DNA of 64,000 nucleotides from DATARH01 sp963778385. GTDB lineage: Bacteria > Pseudomonadota > Alphaproteobacteria > ATCC43930 > CGMCC-115725. Below, piece by piece: positions 44,322 to 52,395 of this stretch. Location: positions 1-64,000 of the forward strand of contig CAVZUA010000056.1 in NCBI GenBank assembly GCA_963778385.1, in the 5' to 3' direction. The notes beneath the pieces are model-generated. The model was not told the DNA's origin. It did not search any database and worked only from the letters and a program-made list of their open reading frames with translations. Position 1 is the stretch's first letter; each line of letters opens with the position of its first letter. The translations under genes and the position numbers were made by a program.

Positions 44322-45278
44322 ATGAGCGACACCGGCTGGCAGCCTTCCCTTCTCTATCCCGATCCGGCGATCATCACGCTCGATCCCCGCTTCGAGAAAA
44401 TCAGGCCGCCATTCAATGCTTCGGTGGAATGCCTCTATACCGGCTGTCGCTGGAGCGAGGGTCCGGTGTGGTTCGGCGACGGACGCTTCGTATTGTGGAG
44501 CGACATCCCCAACAACCGCATCCTCAAATGGGAAGAGGAGACCGGCGCGGTCAGCGTCTTCCGCAAGCCGTCGAACAATTCGAACGGCAATACGCGCGAC
44601 CGGCAGGGCCGGTTGGTGACCTGCGAGCATGGCGGACGGCAAGTCACCCGCACCGAGCATGACGGTACGATCACCGTCCTGTGCAATCGCTACGAGGGCA
44701 AGCTGCTCAACTCGCCGAACGATGTCGTTGTCAAATCCGACGGGTCGGTCTGGTTCACCGATCCACCGTTCGGGATCCTCGGCGAGTACGAGGGCGACAA
44801 AGCCGAACCCGAGCTGTCGGTCACCTGCGTCTATCGCATCGACGGCCGGACCGGGCGGGTGACCGTCGTCGCCGATGATATTCGCGGGCCGAACGGGCTT
44901 GCCTTCTCGCCCGATAAGTCGCGCCTCTATATCGTCGAGTCGCGGGCGCAGCCGCAGCGCGCCATCCGGGTCTTCGATGTCGTCGATGACGGTATGAAGC
45001 TGCGCAACGGCCGGGACTTCGCCGATCTCGGCAAAGGCACGCCCGACGGCTTCCGCTGCGATGTCGACGGCAATCTGTGGTGCGGCTGGGGGATGAGCCC
45101 CGAACTGAACGGCGTTGCGGTGTTCGCGCCCGACGGCATGATGATCGGCCGCATCGCGCTGCCGGAGCGCGCTGCGAATGTCTGCTTCGGCGGCACCAAG
45201 CGCAACCGGCTGTTCATGGCCGCCAGCCATTCGCTCTACGCCGTCTACGTCAACACGCAGGGCGCGGTCGGCGGCTGA
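44322..45278 (+). CDS. SMP-30/gluconolactonase-like sugar lactonase
   Basis: A 318-residue six-bladed beta-propeller of the SGL family. The metal-ligand segments are CRWSEGPVWFGDGRFV (Glu), LLNSPNDVVVKSDGSVWFTD (Asn/Asp), DIRGPNGLAFSPDKSRLYIV (Asn) and GTPDGFRCDVDGNLWCGWGM (Asp). These enzymes open aldonolactones such as gluconolactone. No signal peptide is present, so it is cytoplasmic. It lies 23 bases upstream of a Tat-exported beta-glucosidase gene, and the pair suggests uptake and oxidation of glucose or a related sugar released from a glucoside. Confidence 0.93.
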   Translation: MSDTGWQPSLLYPDPAIITLDPRFEKIRPPFNASVECLYTGCRWSEGPVWFGDGRFVLWSDIPNNRILKWEEETGAVSVFRKPSNNSNGNTRDRQGRLVTCEHGGRQVTRTEHDGTITVLCNRYEGKLLNSPNDVVVKSDGSVWFTDPPFGILGEYEGDKAEPELSVTCVYRIDGRTGRVTVVADDIRGPNGLAFSPDKSRLYIVESRAQPQRAIRVFDVVDDGMKLRNGRDFADLGKGTPDGFRCDVDGNLWCGWGMSPELNGVAVFAPDGMMIGRIALPERAANVCFGGTKRNRLFMAASHSLYAVYVNTQGAVGG

Positions 45279-45301
45279 GCAGCAAAGACCGCGCCGCCGC
45301 G

Positions 45302-46705
45302 ATGCGCCGCCGCACGCTGCTGAAGACCGGCGGCGCCGGTCTTCTCGCCGCTCGCTGGGTCAAGGGAGAGCCGGCGATGGCCGAGACGCTGCATTTCCCG
45401 CCGGGCTTTGTCTGGGGCGTCTCGACCTCGTCGTGCCAGATCGAAGGCCGTGGCGATCGCAAGGCCGACAGCATCTGGGACAGTTTCGCCCGCATCAACG
45501 GCACGATCGGCGACCACACCACGCCCGAAATCGCCTGCGACAGCTACCACCGCTACGCCGAGGACATCGCGCTGTTGGCGAAATTGGGAGTCAAGGCCTA
45601 CCGCTTCTCGATCTCCTGGCCGCGCGTGATCCCCGACGGCACCGGGCAGTCCGATCCGCGCGGCCTCGACTATTACGATCGCGTCGCCGACGCGCTGCTC
45701 AAGGCCAAGGTCGAGCCCTGGCTCTGCCTCTTTCACTGGGATTTGCCGCAGGCGCTGCAGGATCGCGGCGGCTGGGGCAATCGCGACATCGCTGGCTGGT
45801 TCACCGATTACGCCGTGCTGATGGCGCGGCGCCTCGGCGACCGGGTGAAAACCTGGGCGATGTTCAACGAGCCGCAGGTCCACGCGATCATGGGCCATGG
45901 TCTTGGCGAGCACGCGCCCGGCCTGCGCGGCCGCGAGCCGATGGCGGCGGCGGGGCATAACCAGAACCTGGCGCAAGGCCGCGCGCTGGCGGCGTTGCGC
46001 GCCGAAGCCGGCGGCCACCTCACCCTCGGCACGGTGATGAGTCTGCAGCCCGTCCGCCCGGCGCAGAACCTGGCCGCCAACCAGCCCGCTGTCGAGATCT
46101 GGGACGCCGCGTGGAACCGCGCCTATCTCGACCCGCTGTTCCGCGGCAGCTACCCGACGCCCTATCTGCCGCTCGTCGAGAAGCTGATCCGGCCCGGCGA
46201 CATGGAGGAAATCAGGCAGAAGGTCGATTTTCTCGGCGTCAATTACTATTCGCCGATGTATCAGCGCATCGACCCGCAGGGCCTGCTCGGAACCAATTGG
46301 GGCGCATTGCCTACCGGCATGCAAACCACGGCGATGACCTGGGGCGTCGACCCGACCGGTCTCAACGATATTCTCGGCGAGCTGCGCGATCATTACGGCA
46401 ACCCGCCGCTTTACATCACCGAAAACGGCGCGTTCTTTGCCGAAAGCCCAGGTCCCGGGGGTCGCGTCGACGACCAGCAACGCATTTCCTACCTGCGCGA
46501 TCATATCGCGGCCGCCCACCACGCGATCGCCACCGGAGTAAATCTCAAAGGCTATTTTATCTGGACGCTGGTCGACAACTGGGAGTGGGCGCACGGCTTT
46601 TCCGCGACGTTCGGGCTCGCCGGCCTCGACCGCGCCACTTTGGCGCGCACCCCAAAGGCTTCTTTTGATTGGTTTGCTCGCATCACCCGGGCAAATGCCA
46701 TATAA
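45302..46705 (+). CDS. Tat-exported family 1 beta-glucosidase
   Basis: A 467-residue enzyme with a twin-arginine signal (MRRRTLLKTGGAGLLAARW), then a GH1 barrel beginning FPPGFVWGVSTSSCQIEG. The acid/base is Glu190 in TWAMFNEPQVHA, and the nucleophile is Glu374 in LYITENGAFF. WTLVDNWEWAHGFSATFGL closes the active site. It hydrolyses beta-glucosides or related glycosides, here probably in the periplasm because of the Tat signal, which is unusual for GH1. ATG 45302 starts precisely at the signal; upstream codons in frame belong to the lactonase region. The lactonase is 23 bases upstream and likely co-transcribed. Confidence 0.93.
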   Translation: MRRRTLLKTGGAGLLAARWVKGEPAMAETLHFPPGFVWGVSTSSCQIEGRGDRKADSIWDSFARINGTIGDHTTPEIACDSYHRYAEDIALLAKLGVKAYRFSISWPRVIPDGTGQSDPRGLDYYDRVADALLKAKVEPWLCLFHWDLPQALQDRGGWGNRDIAGWFTDYAVLMARRLGDRVKTWAMFNEPQVHAIMGHGLGEHAPGLRGREPMAAAGHNQNLAQGRALAALRAEAGGHLTLGTVMSLQPVRPAQNLAANQPAVEIWDAAWNRAYLDPLFRGSYPTPYLPLVEKLIRPGDMEEIRQKVDFLGVNYYSPMYQRIDPQGLLGTNWGALPTGMQTTAMTWGVDPTGLNDILGELRDHYGNPPLYITENGAFFAESPGPGGRVDDQQRISYLRDHIAAAHHAIATGVNLKGYFIWTLVDNWEWAHGFSATFGLAGLDRATLARTPKASFDWFARITRANAI

Positions 46706-46787
46706 TCCTCTCTACTAAGGCGCGCTTCGCCGAAGGTTGACGGGCAGTGCGACCGTCGCGACCATTGCGTTGCGTGAAACAATGGGT

Positions 46788-46820
46788 TAACGGTCCTATA
46801 ACGGTTTGAGCTAGTATAAT
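46788..46820 (+). promoter_or_regulatory. Candidate promoter of the OmpA-like lipoprotein gene
   Basis: A perfect TATAAT lies at 46815-46820, about 49 bases before the start codon. TTAACG at 46788-46793 could be a weak -35 box with a long spacer. The stretch is much more AT-rich than neighbouring coding sequence. The ribosome site GGAGG is at 46858-46862. Confidence 0.4.
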
Positions 46821-46868
46821 TGGATGATTTATTATACCGTTCATGTTCTCAACTGTCGGAGGAACCCG

Positions 46869-47300
46869 ATGAAGCGTGTCCTAGCCCTCTGCACCCTCCT
46901 GATCATGGCGGCGTGCGCGCCCGTCCCGGCACCGCCCCCGCCACCGCCTCCTCCGCCACCGCCTCCGGCCGCTAGGGTCTTCACCGTCTACTTCGCGTGG
47001 AACCGGTCGTGGGTCGGCCCGCAAGGCATGGCCATCCTCAAGCAGGCTGCGGACACCTACAGAGCTGGTGGTGCCCCGACCGTACAGGTCACCGGCTACA
47101 CCGACCGCTCGGGTTCGGCGCGCTATAATCAGCGCTTGTCGGTCCGCCGCGCGCGCAACGTTGCTCACATCCTCGCGAAGATGGGCGTGCCCTGGAACGC
47201 GATGACAGTCAGTGGCCGCGGCGAGAACGACAACGCCATTCCGACGCCGAATGGCGTGCGCGAGCCGCGCAACCGTCGCGTGACGGTCGTCGAAGGCTAA
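46869..47300 (+). CDS. OmpA-family lipoprotein with proline-rich tether
   Basis: A 143-residue envelope protein. The signal peptide ends in the lipobox MAAC (LCTLLIMAACAP), so it is a lipoprotein. A run of twelve prolines follows as a spacer. The OmpA-like peptidoglycan-binding domain starts at VFTVYFAWNRSWVGPQGMAI and has VTGYTDRSGSARYNQRLSVR with the Asp and Arg that hold diaminopimelate, ending in GVREPRNRRVTVVE. It anchors the outer membrane to the cell wall. GGAGG lies 6 bases before ATG 46869. Two terminators follow. Confidence 0.93.
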   Translation: MKRVLALCTLLIMAACAPVPAPPPPPPPPPPPPAARVFTVYFAWNRSWVGPQGMAILKQAADTYRAGGAPTVQVTGYTDRSGSARYNQRLSVRRARNVAHILAKMGVPWNAMTVSGRGENDNAIPTPNGVREPRNRRVTVVEG

Positions 47301-47350
47301 GCTCGGCGGCGGCGGGGCAACTCGCCGCCGTTGTTCCCCTTCAGTGGATC

Positions 47351-47380
47351 GAGGGCGTCCCCAACGGGACGCCCTCGATT
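47351..47380 (+). terminator. Rho-independent terminator after the OmpA-like gene
   Basis: A perfect 11-base-pair stem, GAGGGCGTCCC (47351-47361) and GGGACGCCCTC (47366-47376), with a 4-base loop, lies 50 bases after the stop. The T-run is short (GATTTCT), so it may be a weak terminator. Confidence 0.7.
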
Positions 47381-47420
47381 TCTCATGGCTGGGGCATGGC
47401 GAATGCCAAGCACGAAATCA

Positions 47421-47454
47421 AAAACCCCGGCTCCCTCTCGGGAGCCGGGGTTTT
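47421..47454. terminator. Bidirectional terminator between convergent genes
   Basis: A perfect 15-base-pair stem, AAAACCCCGGCTCCC (47421-47435) and GGGAGCCGGGGTTTT (47440-47454), with a TCTC loop. The A and T tails on either side let it work for the OmpA-like gene (rightward) and the cupin gene (leftward, stop at 47490). Confidence 0.9.
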
Positions 47455-47489
47455 GTCTCGCTCGTAATTACGCGCGAGACCGTGCAGTT

Positions 47490-47993
47490 TCAGCCGACGC
47501 GTTCGTAGGCGAAGCGGCGGATCTTTGTCACGTCCTGCCCTTCGATACGGATCAGCCGGGTCGAGCCGGCGCGACGCGGCGAGTGCAGATCGCCCTCGTT
47601 GTAGACATAGGCCATACCCGGGGCGAGCGTGTATTCCCGCCGCAGCTTGACCTTGCCCGGTTCGTTCTCGCTCGCCGGGCTCACCTTGTCCCAATCGCTC
47701 ATCACCGTTTCGCCGACCGCCTGGCCGTAAATCGCCCACGTCGGGCCATGGTCGTGCGGCGCGCTCTCCTTCGCACCGTGATAGACATGCGCGAGGATGC
47801 AGAATTTGTATTCCGGATCCTCGTAAAGGATTTTCCGCTCCGGGCCGTCCTCCGGCAGGTGCTGGGTGACGAATTCCTGGTCGGCGCAGGCCTTGCGCAC
47901 CAGCTCGCAAACTTTGTCGCGGCCCTTGGGGCCCGGTTCATCGGCGATGATGCGGTGCATATCCTCGGACATCTGGTCGATCGTGTAGCCCAT
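47490..47993 (-). CDS. Cupin-fold cysteine dioxygenase-like protein
   Basis: A 167-residue cupin. The metal site is visible as ESAPHDHGPTWAIYGQAVGE (His-X-His plus a Glu) and YNEGDLHSPRRAGSTRLIRI (third His), the arrangement of cysteine dioxygenase/3-mercaptopropionate dioxygenase-like enzymes that add O2 to a thiol using Fe(II). The Cys-Tyr crosslink residues cannot be assigned with certainty, so the substrate is open. AGGGAGG precedes ATG 47993 by about 8 bases. Single-gene transcript: its 3-prime end is covered by the bidirectional terminator and its 5-prime side faces the AI-2E-family gene. Confidence 0.8.
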   Translation of the reverse strand: MGYTIDQMSEDMHRIIADEPGPKGRDKVCELVRKACADQEFVTQHLPEDGPERKILYEDPEYKFCILAHVYHGAKESAPHDHGPTWAIYGQAVGETVMSDWDKVSPASENEPGKVKLRREYTLAPGMAYVYNEGDLHSPRRAGSTRLIRIEGQDVTKIRRFAYERVG

Positions 47994-48204
47994 CCTCAAA
48001 CCTCCCTCTGCATCGTCGGTACGCGACAGGCGCCCGCGCGAGAATTGCCGGTTCGCCTCTGTGTTCCAGCGTATTATCCAGGTCGGCGGGGGGCAAGACC
48101 GCTGCGTGCATTCCGCCTCGCCGATCGCGACCGAATGTCGCTGCCGCAGCGTGCGCTCCGGCGTTCTCTCCGGTAGACTATGGCCAGGCCAGGAGAGACG
48201 CACC

Positions 48205-49341
48205 TTGATCGACCCCGATCCCACCGCCCCCGAGCCGCCTGCCCAATTGCGCGCACGCCTGGTCGTAGCCGCCGGACTCCTGTTTGTCGGCTTGTGGATC
48301 CTGCACGATTTTCTGCCGGCACTGGCCTGGGCGGTCGTGCTGGCGATCGCGTTGTGGCCGCTTTACCGACGGCTGTTGCAGGTATTGCCCGAGAGCAGCA
48401 CGCGGATCGCCGCGCCGCTGCTGCTGACACTGGCGATCGGGGTGCTCTTCGTCGCGCCGCTGGTCATGCTGGGAGTCGCCATCGCACGCGAGACGCATTT
48501 CTTTATCGGGCTGGTGGTGTCGGCGCGGCACAGCGGACTCGCCGTCCCCGAATGGATCGCCGAACTGCCGATCGTCGGGCCCTCGATCGCGGACTGGTGG
48601 CGTACCAACCTCTCCGACCCGATCATGGCGGAGGCGCTGTTCGGCCGACTGACCCCACGCATGATCGCCGAATCGGCGCGCGAATATGGCGGCGAGATCG
48701 CCCACCGCCTGGTGATCTTCCTGTTCACGCTGCTGACGCTGTTCTTTCTGTTCCGCGACGGCACCCGGCTCGCCGATCAGCTGCGCAGCTTGAGCAACCG
48801 GCTGGTCGGGGCGCGCGGCGAAATCATCGCGCGGCACATGATCGACGCGGTCCATGGCACGGTGACCGGGCTGGTTCTGGTCGGCTTCGCCGAGGGCGTG
48901 GTGCTGGGCGTGGTCTATGTTGCGGTCCGCCTGCCCTATCCGGCGTCGATCGGGGCGCTGACCGGCGTGCTCGCGGTGATCCCGTTCGGCGCGCCGATCA
49001 TCTTCACGCTCGCGGCGATTTATATGGTGTCGGTCGGCAAGGCGATCGGCGGCATCGTGATCTTTGTCGCCGGCATGATCGTCCTGTTCATCGCCGACCA
49101 CGTCGTCCGCCCGGTCTTGATCGGCGGAGCGGCGCGGCTGCCGTTTCTCTGGGTGCTGATGGGGTTGCTCGGCGGCCTTGAGACATTCGGCATCATCGGG
49201 CTGTTTCTCGGGCCGGCGATCATGGCCGCGCTGATCGCGCTATGGCGCGATTGGACCGGATCGCCGGAACCCGCGCCAGCGCGCAGCCAGCGCGCCGCGC
49301 CGCGCGCGGCTAGCCGCGCGGTGCGGCCGCGTCGGACATAG
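48205..49341 (+). CDS. AI-2E/PerM-family membrane transporter
   Basis: A 378-residue inner-membrane protein with seven to eight helices. LLFVGLWILHDFLPALAWAV begins the first helices and ALTGVLAVIPFGAPIIFTLA and VLMGLLGGLETFGIIGLFLG are the conserved C-terminal motifs of the AI-2E (UPF0118) family, which exports autoinducer-2 or acts as a cation:proton antiporter, depending on member. The start is TTG 48205: AGGAGAG lies 7 bases upstream and the protein then begins LIDPDPTAPEPP; the longer open frame upstream is not membrane-like. The basic tail overlaps a small opposite-strand gene by 32 bases. Confidence 0.88.
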   Translation: MIDPDPTAPEPPAQLRARLVVAAGLLFVGLWILHDFLPALAWAVVLAIALWPLYRRLLQVLPESSTRIAAPLLLTLAIGVLFVAPLVMLGVAIARETHFFIGLVVSARHSGLAVPEWIAELPIVGPSIADWWRTNLSDPIMAEALFGRLTPRMIAESAREYGGEIAHRLVIFLFTLLTLFFLFRDGTRLADQLRSLSNRLVGARGEIIARHMIDAVHGTVTGLVLVGFAEGVVLGVVYVAVRLPYPASIGALTGVLAVIPFGAPIIFTLAAIYMVSVGKAIGGIVIFVAGMIVLFIADHVVRPVLIGGAARLPFLWVLMGLLGGLETFGIIGLFLGPAIMAALIALWRDWTGSPEPAPARSQRAAPRAASRAVRPRRT

Positions 49342-49516
49342 CGGCCTCGCGCAGTTCGCGCTCGCGCTTGGTGGCCGCGGCAAGCCGGGCGGCACGATCG
49401 TCGACATCATAGAACGGCGCGATAAAGAGCTGCATCAGACCCCGGCGCTGGCGCGGGGCGGGTGACGGCGAGAGCGAAGCGAACGGAGCGGGCATTTCTT
49501 GCGATAGCGGCGGCAT
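49310..49516 (-). CDS. Small hypothetical protein, 68 residues
   Basis: I do not recognise it. The frame runs from ATG 49516 to 49310 with LMQLFIAPFYDVDDRAARLA followed by an Arg/Glu-rich probable helix (AATKRERELREAAMSD). It is convergent with, and overlaps, the AI-2E-family gene. The composition is plausible for a small soluble protein, but no motif supports it. Confidence 0.35.
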   Translation of the reverse strand: MPPLSQEMPAPFASLSPSPAPRQRRGLMQLFIAPFYDVDDRAARLAAATKRERELREAAMSDAAAPRG

Positions 49517-49717
49517 GGCGAACTCCTTCGAGGAATGTCATCTGCCGTCCCTGGTTCACTCGCTGTGCCAGCCCTCCTTCCAGAAGAAAAACGAGTTAAA
49601 TCAGTCGATTAATGATACCATTGCAAGTGTCGGTAAGGCTCCGCATCGCAATTTGCGACGGAAAACGAGACGCGAGTTCCGAATGCCCACGCTCATCCTC
49701 GGCGCTTTTTTGAGGTG

Positions 49718-49746
49718 TTGACAGGGCGGCGCGAGCGGATTTTGCT
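49718..49746 (+). promoter_or_regulatory. Possible sigma-70 promoter upstream of the hpt operon
   Basis: TTGACA at 49718-49723 matches the -35 consensus. With 17 bases of spacing the -10 is TTTGCT (49741-49746), a weak match. It is 58 bases upstream of the next gene and has no competitor in the gap 49517-49803. Confidence 0.3.
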
Positions 49747-49803
49747 TTGGCGACCCCAGATCCCCGCATCGCGGGGAACTATCGGGCTTGCCCAGGAGGA
49801 AGC

Positions 49804-50229
49804 ATGAAGTACGTCTGCGACGCCCCCGACGGCAAAACCTGGTTCCGGATCGAGACCGAGGCCGAAGCAGTGAGCGAATCCGAAACGATGCGCCACGCCG
49901 TCGAGAAGTACTTCCGCAAAGAGCAAGAAAAAGCGACCCAGAGCTTTCAGCCGATCTCCAAGGTGTCTTTCGAGCAGGAGATCGGATTGAAGGCGCATGT
50001 CCAGCGCGAAATGCCGCTGTTCTTGACGCTGCGCGCCGATGACGGCACGCCGCTGGCAACCGCGATGCTCCCGCCCAGCGGCAAGGACGACCGCAGCTTC
50101 CGCCCGATCATTGTCGGCGCCGGCAATGCCGACCCGTATCCCGACCAGGGCGATGCGATCCGGGCGCTGGCCGAGCATTACCGGATGACGCTGGAGCGGG
50201 CTCGCTGCTACCCGTATCGCCGGGATTGA
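49804..50229 (+). CDS. Conserved-looking hypothetical protein upstream of hpt
   Basis: A 141-residue soluble protein of unknown function. It begins MKYVCDAPDGKTWFRIETEA, and contains MRHAVEKYFRKEQEKATQSF and later FRPIIVGAGNADPYPDQGDA. No domain is recognised. CCAGGAGG precedes ATG 49804 by 6 bases, an excellent ribosome site. Its stop overlaps the TTG start of hpt (TTGA), so the two are translated together and it may have a nucleotide-related or regulatory role, which is only inferred. Confidence 0.75.
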   Translation: MKYVCDAPDGKTWFRIETEAEAVSESETMRHAVEKYFRKEQEKATQSFQPISKVSFEQEIGLKAHVQREMPLFLTLRADDGTPLATAMLPPSGKDDRSFRPIIVGAGNADPYPDQGDAIRALAEHYRMTLERARCYPYRRD

Positions 50230-50759
50230 GCGAGGCGCTTCGCCCGCTGATCTCGGCGCGGCGCATCAAGAAGCGAGTCGCAGAACTCGCCGGCCAAATC
50301 TCGGCGGACCATAGCGCCGCGCCGCTTACCCTGCTCATCGTTCTCAAGGGCGCGACCGTCTTTGCCGCCGATCTGATGCGGCAAATCGCCACCCCGTTCG
50401 TCATCGATTTCGTCCGCGCCTCGTCGTACGGAAAGGCGGCGCGCTCCTCCGGCAACGTGGTGATCGAGGATGACGCCAAGCTCGACATCGCCGGCCACCA
50501 TGTGATCGTTGTCGAGGATATCGTCGATACCGGGCTGACGATCACCGCCCTTCTCGCCGGGCTCAAGCGCCTCGATCCAGAGAGCCTTGATGTCTGCACG
50601 CTGCTGCACAAGCATGTCGACGGCGCCAAAGCCGTCGACATTCGCTATAAAGGCTTTGATATCCCCAACGAATTCGTCGTCGGCTACGGCATGGACTATG
50701 CCGAGCGCTATCGCCATCTGCCGGGTGTCTATCGCCTGACCTTGCCGCGCGAGGCCTGA
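50226..50759 (+). CDS. hpt: Hypoxanthine phosphoribosyltransferase
   Basis: A 177-residue purine-salvage enzyme that makes IMP/GMP from hypoxanthine or guanine and PRPP. The PRPP-binding motif is HVIVVEDIVDTGLTITALLA, preceded by LLIVLKGATVFAADLMRQIA (the LKG loop with a non-proline cis bond) and FVRASSYGKAARSSGNV (flexible loop). DIPNEFVVGYGMDYAERYRH is the C-terminal purine pocket with Phe/Val and Asp. It starts at TTG 50226, overlapping the stop of the previous gene by four bases; no ATG is closer to the conserved N-terminus. Confidence 0.93.
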   Translation: MSEALRPLISARRIKKRVAELAGQISADHSAAPLTLLIVLKGATVFAADLMRQIATPFVIDFVRASSYGKAARSSGNVVIEDDAKLDIAGHHVIVVEDIVDTGLTITALLAGLKRLDPESLDVCTLLHKHVDGAKAVDIRYKGFDIPNEFVVGYGMDYAERYRHLPGVYRLTLPREA

Positions 50760-50868
50760 GACACCGGCGAACACCAAGAAGTGATCGCATCGCGAAAATC
50801 GCCACAAAGCAGGCGGATATAATGCCGGCACGGTCTCGTTCGCGCCGGTCCGTCATCAGGAGGTCGCC

Positions 50869-51777
50869 GTGGAAAGAAAGAAAGCGTCCGATTTTCCGCA
50901 AGAACTGATCGACCTGCTCAACCGCTATGTGCATGGCGGGATCGACCGCCGCGGGTTCCTGCGCGGCGCCGAGAAATTCGCGGTCGGCGGCCTCACCGCC
51001 GCCGCGCTCTTTCAGATGCTGCGGCCGAATTACGCCTGGGCCATCCAGGTGCCGCCCGACGACAAGCGCATCAAGAGCTCGACCGAGACCGTCTCGTCGC
51101 CGGACGGCAACGGCAGCATCAAGGGTTATCTCGTCCGCCCGGCCAACGACAAGAAGCTGCCGGTGGTGCTGGTGATCCACGAGAACCGCGGGCTCAACCC
51201 CTATATCGAGGATGTCGCGCGGCGCCTCGCGGTCGCCGACTTCATTGCCTTCGCGCCCGACGGGTTGACCACCGTCGGCGGCTATCCCGGCGACGAGGAA
51301 AAGGCGGTGGCGCTGTTCGGCCAGATGGATCGCGGCAAGATGACCGCCGATTTTATCGCCGCGGCCAGATGGCTGAACGCCCGTCCGGACAGTACCGGCA
51401 AGCTCGGCGCCGTCGGTTTCTGCTTTGGCGGCGGCGTGGTCAATCGGCTGGCGGTCGTCATGGGACCCGGCCTCGCGGCTGGCGTGCCGTTCTACGGCGC
51501 CCAGCCCAACGCCGAGGACGCGGCGAAGATCAAGGCGCCGATCAATGCCCAATACGGCGAGCTCGACGCCCGCATCACCGACGGCTGGCCGGCCTTCGAC
51601 AAGGCCCTGACCGACGCCGGCGTGACGCATGAGGGACACGTCTACAAGGGCGCCAACCACGGCTTCCACAACGACACGACACCCCGCTACGACGAAGCCG
51701 CCGCCAAGGAAGCCTGGCAGCGCACCATCGACTGGTTCAACAAATACCTGCGGACAGACACCGCAGGAAAGGCGTAG
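50869..51777 (+). CDS. Tat-exported dienelactone hydrolase-family protein
   Basis: A 302-residue alpha/beta hydrolase. The N-terminus has a Tat signal embedded after about 25 residues (GIDRRGFLRGAEKFAVGGLT), as in YghX-like members. The catalytic triad is Cys in AVGFCFGGGVVNRLAVVM, Asp in AQYGELDARITDGWP, and His in KGANHGFHNDTTPRYDEAAA, as in dienelactone hydrolase where Cys replaces Ser. GTG 50869 follows AGGAGG by 6 bases. The natural substrate is unknown; the periplasmic location argues against chlorocatechol degradation. It is followed by a large GC hairpin repeat. Confidence 0.9.
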   Translation: MERKKASDFPQELIDLLNRYVHGGIDRRGFLRGAEKFAVGGLTAAALFQMLRPNYAWAIQVPPDDKRIKSSTETVSSPDGNGSIKGYLVRPANDKKLPVVLVIHENRGLNPYIEDVARRLAVADFIAFAPDGLTTVGGYPGDEEKAVALFGQMDRGKMTADFIAAARWLNARPDSTGKLGAVGFCFGGGVVNRLAVVMGPGLAAGVPFYGAQPNAEDAAKIKAPINAQYGELDARITDGWPAFDKALTDAGVTHEGHVYKGANHGFHNDTTPRYDEAAAKEAWQRTIDWFNKYLRTDTAGKA

Positions 51778-51786
51778 CAAACCACC

Positions 51787-51873
51787 GTCGGTGCCGACCC
51801 CCTCCCTAACCCTCCCCCGTGGCCACGAGGGAGGGAAGAGCGCGGAGCGCTCGGGGTGGGGGCCGGCACCGAC
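51787..51873. repeat. Long imperfect palindrome of intergenic-repeat type
   Basis: Outer arms of 16 bases (51787-51802 and 51858-51873) pair at 15 of 16 positions and enclose CCCTCCCCC and GAGGGAGGG runs. It lies just after the dienelactone hydrolase stop and could terminate transcription. Similar CCTCCCCC...GGGGGAGG cores occur at 58501 and 63944. Confidence 0.8.
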
Positions 51874-51884
51874 GGGACGACGTG

Positions 51885-52273
51885 TCATCCACCCTCCGCT
51901 TGTGCGACCAAGCTTTCATCGAAGCAGTACATCGCGAAAAGCTGCAGCGGCGTCGCTTCGGCAAGCGATGGCGGGTCTTGCCGGCAGCGGCGGGCGAGTT
52001 CGGCGAGTTTGGCGAAGAAACGTCGCGCGCATGAAGCGGCCGGCGATGGACCGGCGGGTCGACAGGCGGCTTGGGCGCATCGAAGCGGCGCATTGCCGGC
52101 ACCGTGGCAGGATCGATCCCGGCATCGCGCAGCCCGCCCGTCAGCAGTCCGACGAATAGCTCACGCGCTTCGCGGTACGCTTCCTGCTCATCGCGCGCCC
52201 TCTGCCACCCCTCGACGACCGCAACGACACGGTCGAGGCGGCGCAGCAGCACGCGGCTAATCCGCCGGAGCAT
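51885..52273 (-). pseudogene. Hypothetical gene with one frameshift, downstream of the DUF5681-type gene
   Basis: The frame from ATG 52273 reads MLRRISRVLLRRLDRVVAVV, EGWQRARDEQEAYREARELF and VGLLTGGLRDAGIDPATVPA. Around 52025 the protein-like sequence changes frame to RRFFAKLAELARRCRQDPPS and LQLFAMYCFDESLVAQAEGG, stopping at TGA 51885-51887. The continuing frame of the first part becomes Arg/Ser-rich junk. I do not recognise the family. It overlaps by 17 bases the end of the DUF5681-type fragment, suggesting an original two-gene operon. One base in a GCGCGCG run accounts for the break. Confidence 0.6.
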
Positions 52274-52322
52274 CGCCCGTCTCGATTTCGCGCTCGACGC
52301 GCTGCAAACGGCGCTCGACGCC
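52257..52322 (-). pseudogene. Separated C-terminal piece of the DUF5681-type gene
   Basis: Twenty-two codons ending in TAG encode GVERRLQRVEREIETGDAPA plus D. This is a coiled-coil-like end that fits the usual C-terminus of DUF5681 proteins, whose main part lies at 54605-55020 on the same strand. About 2.3 kb of other DNA (methyltransferase and IS3 element) separates the two. I infer that they were one gene. Confidence 0.5.
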
Positions 52323-52359
52323 CGCCCTCAGGCTGATACCCTTGGGGCGGGCTTTTTTT
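52320..52359 (+). terminator. Strong terminator-like hairpin at the left edge of the inserted segment
   Basis: Arms GCCCGCCC (52320-52327) and GGGCGGGC (52345-52352) enclose a 17-base loop and are followed by seven T residues. It reads rightward and precedes the acquired methyltransferase gene, so it may belong to the incoming DNA. Confidence 0.7.
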
Positions 52360-52395
52360 GCTGCCCCCAAAAGGTGGATAGAGGAGCGCGCCCAG

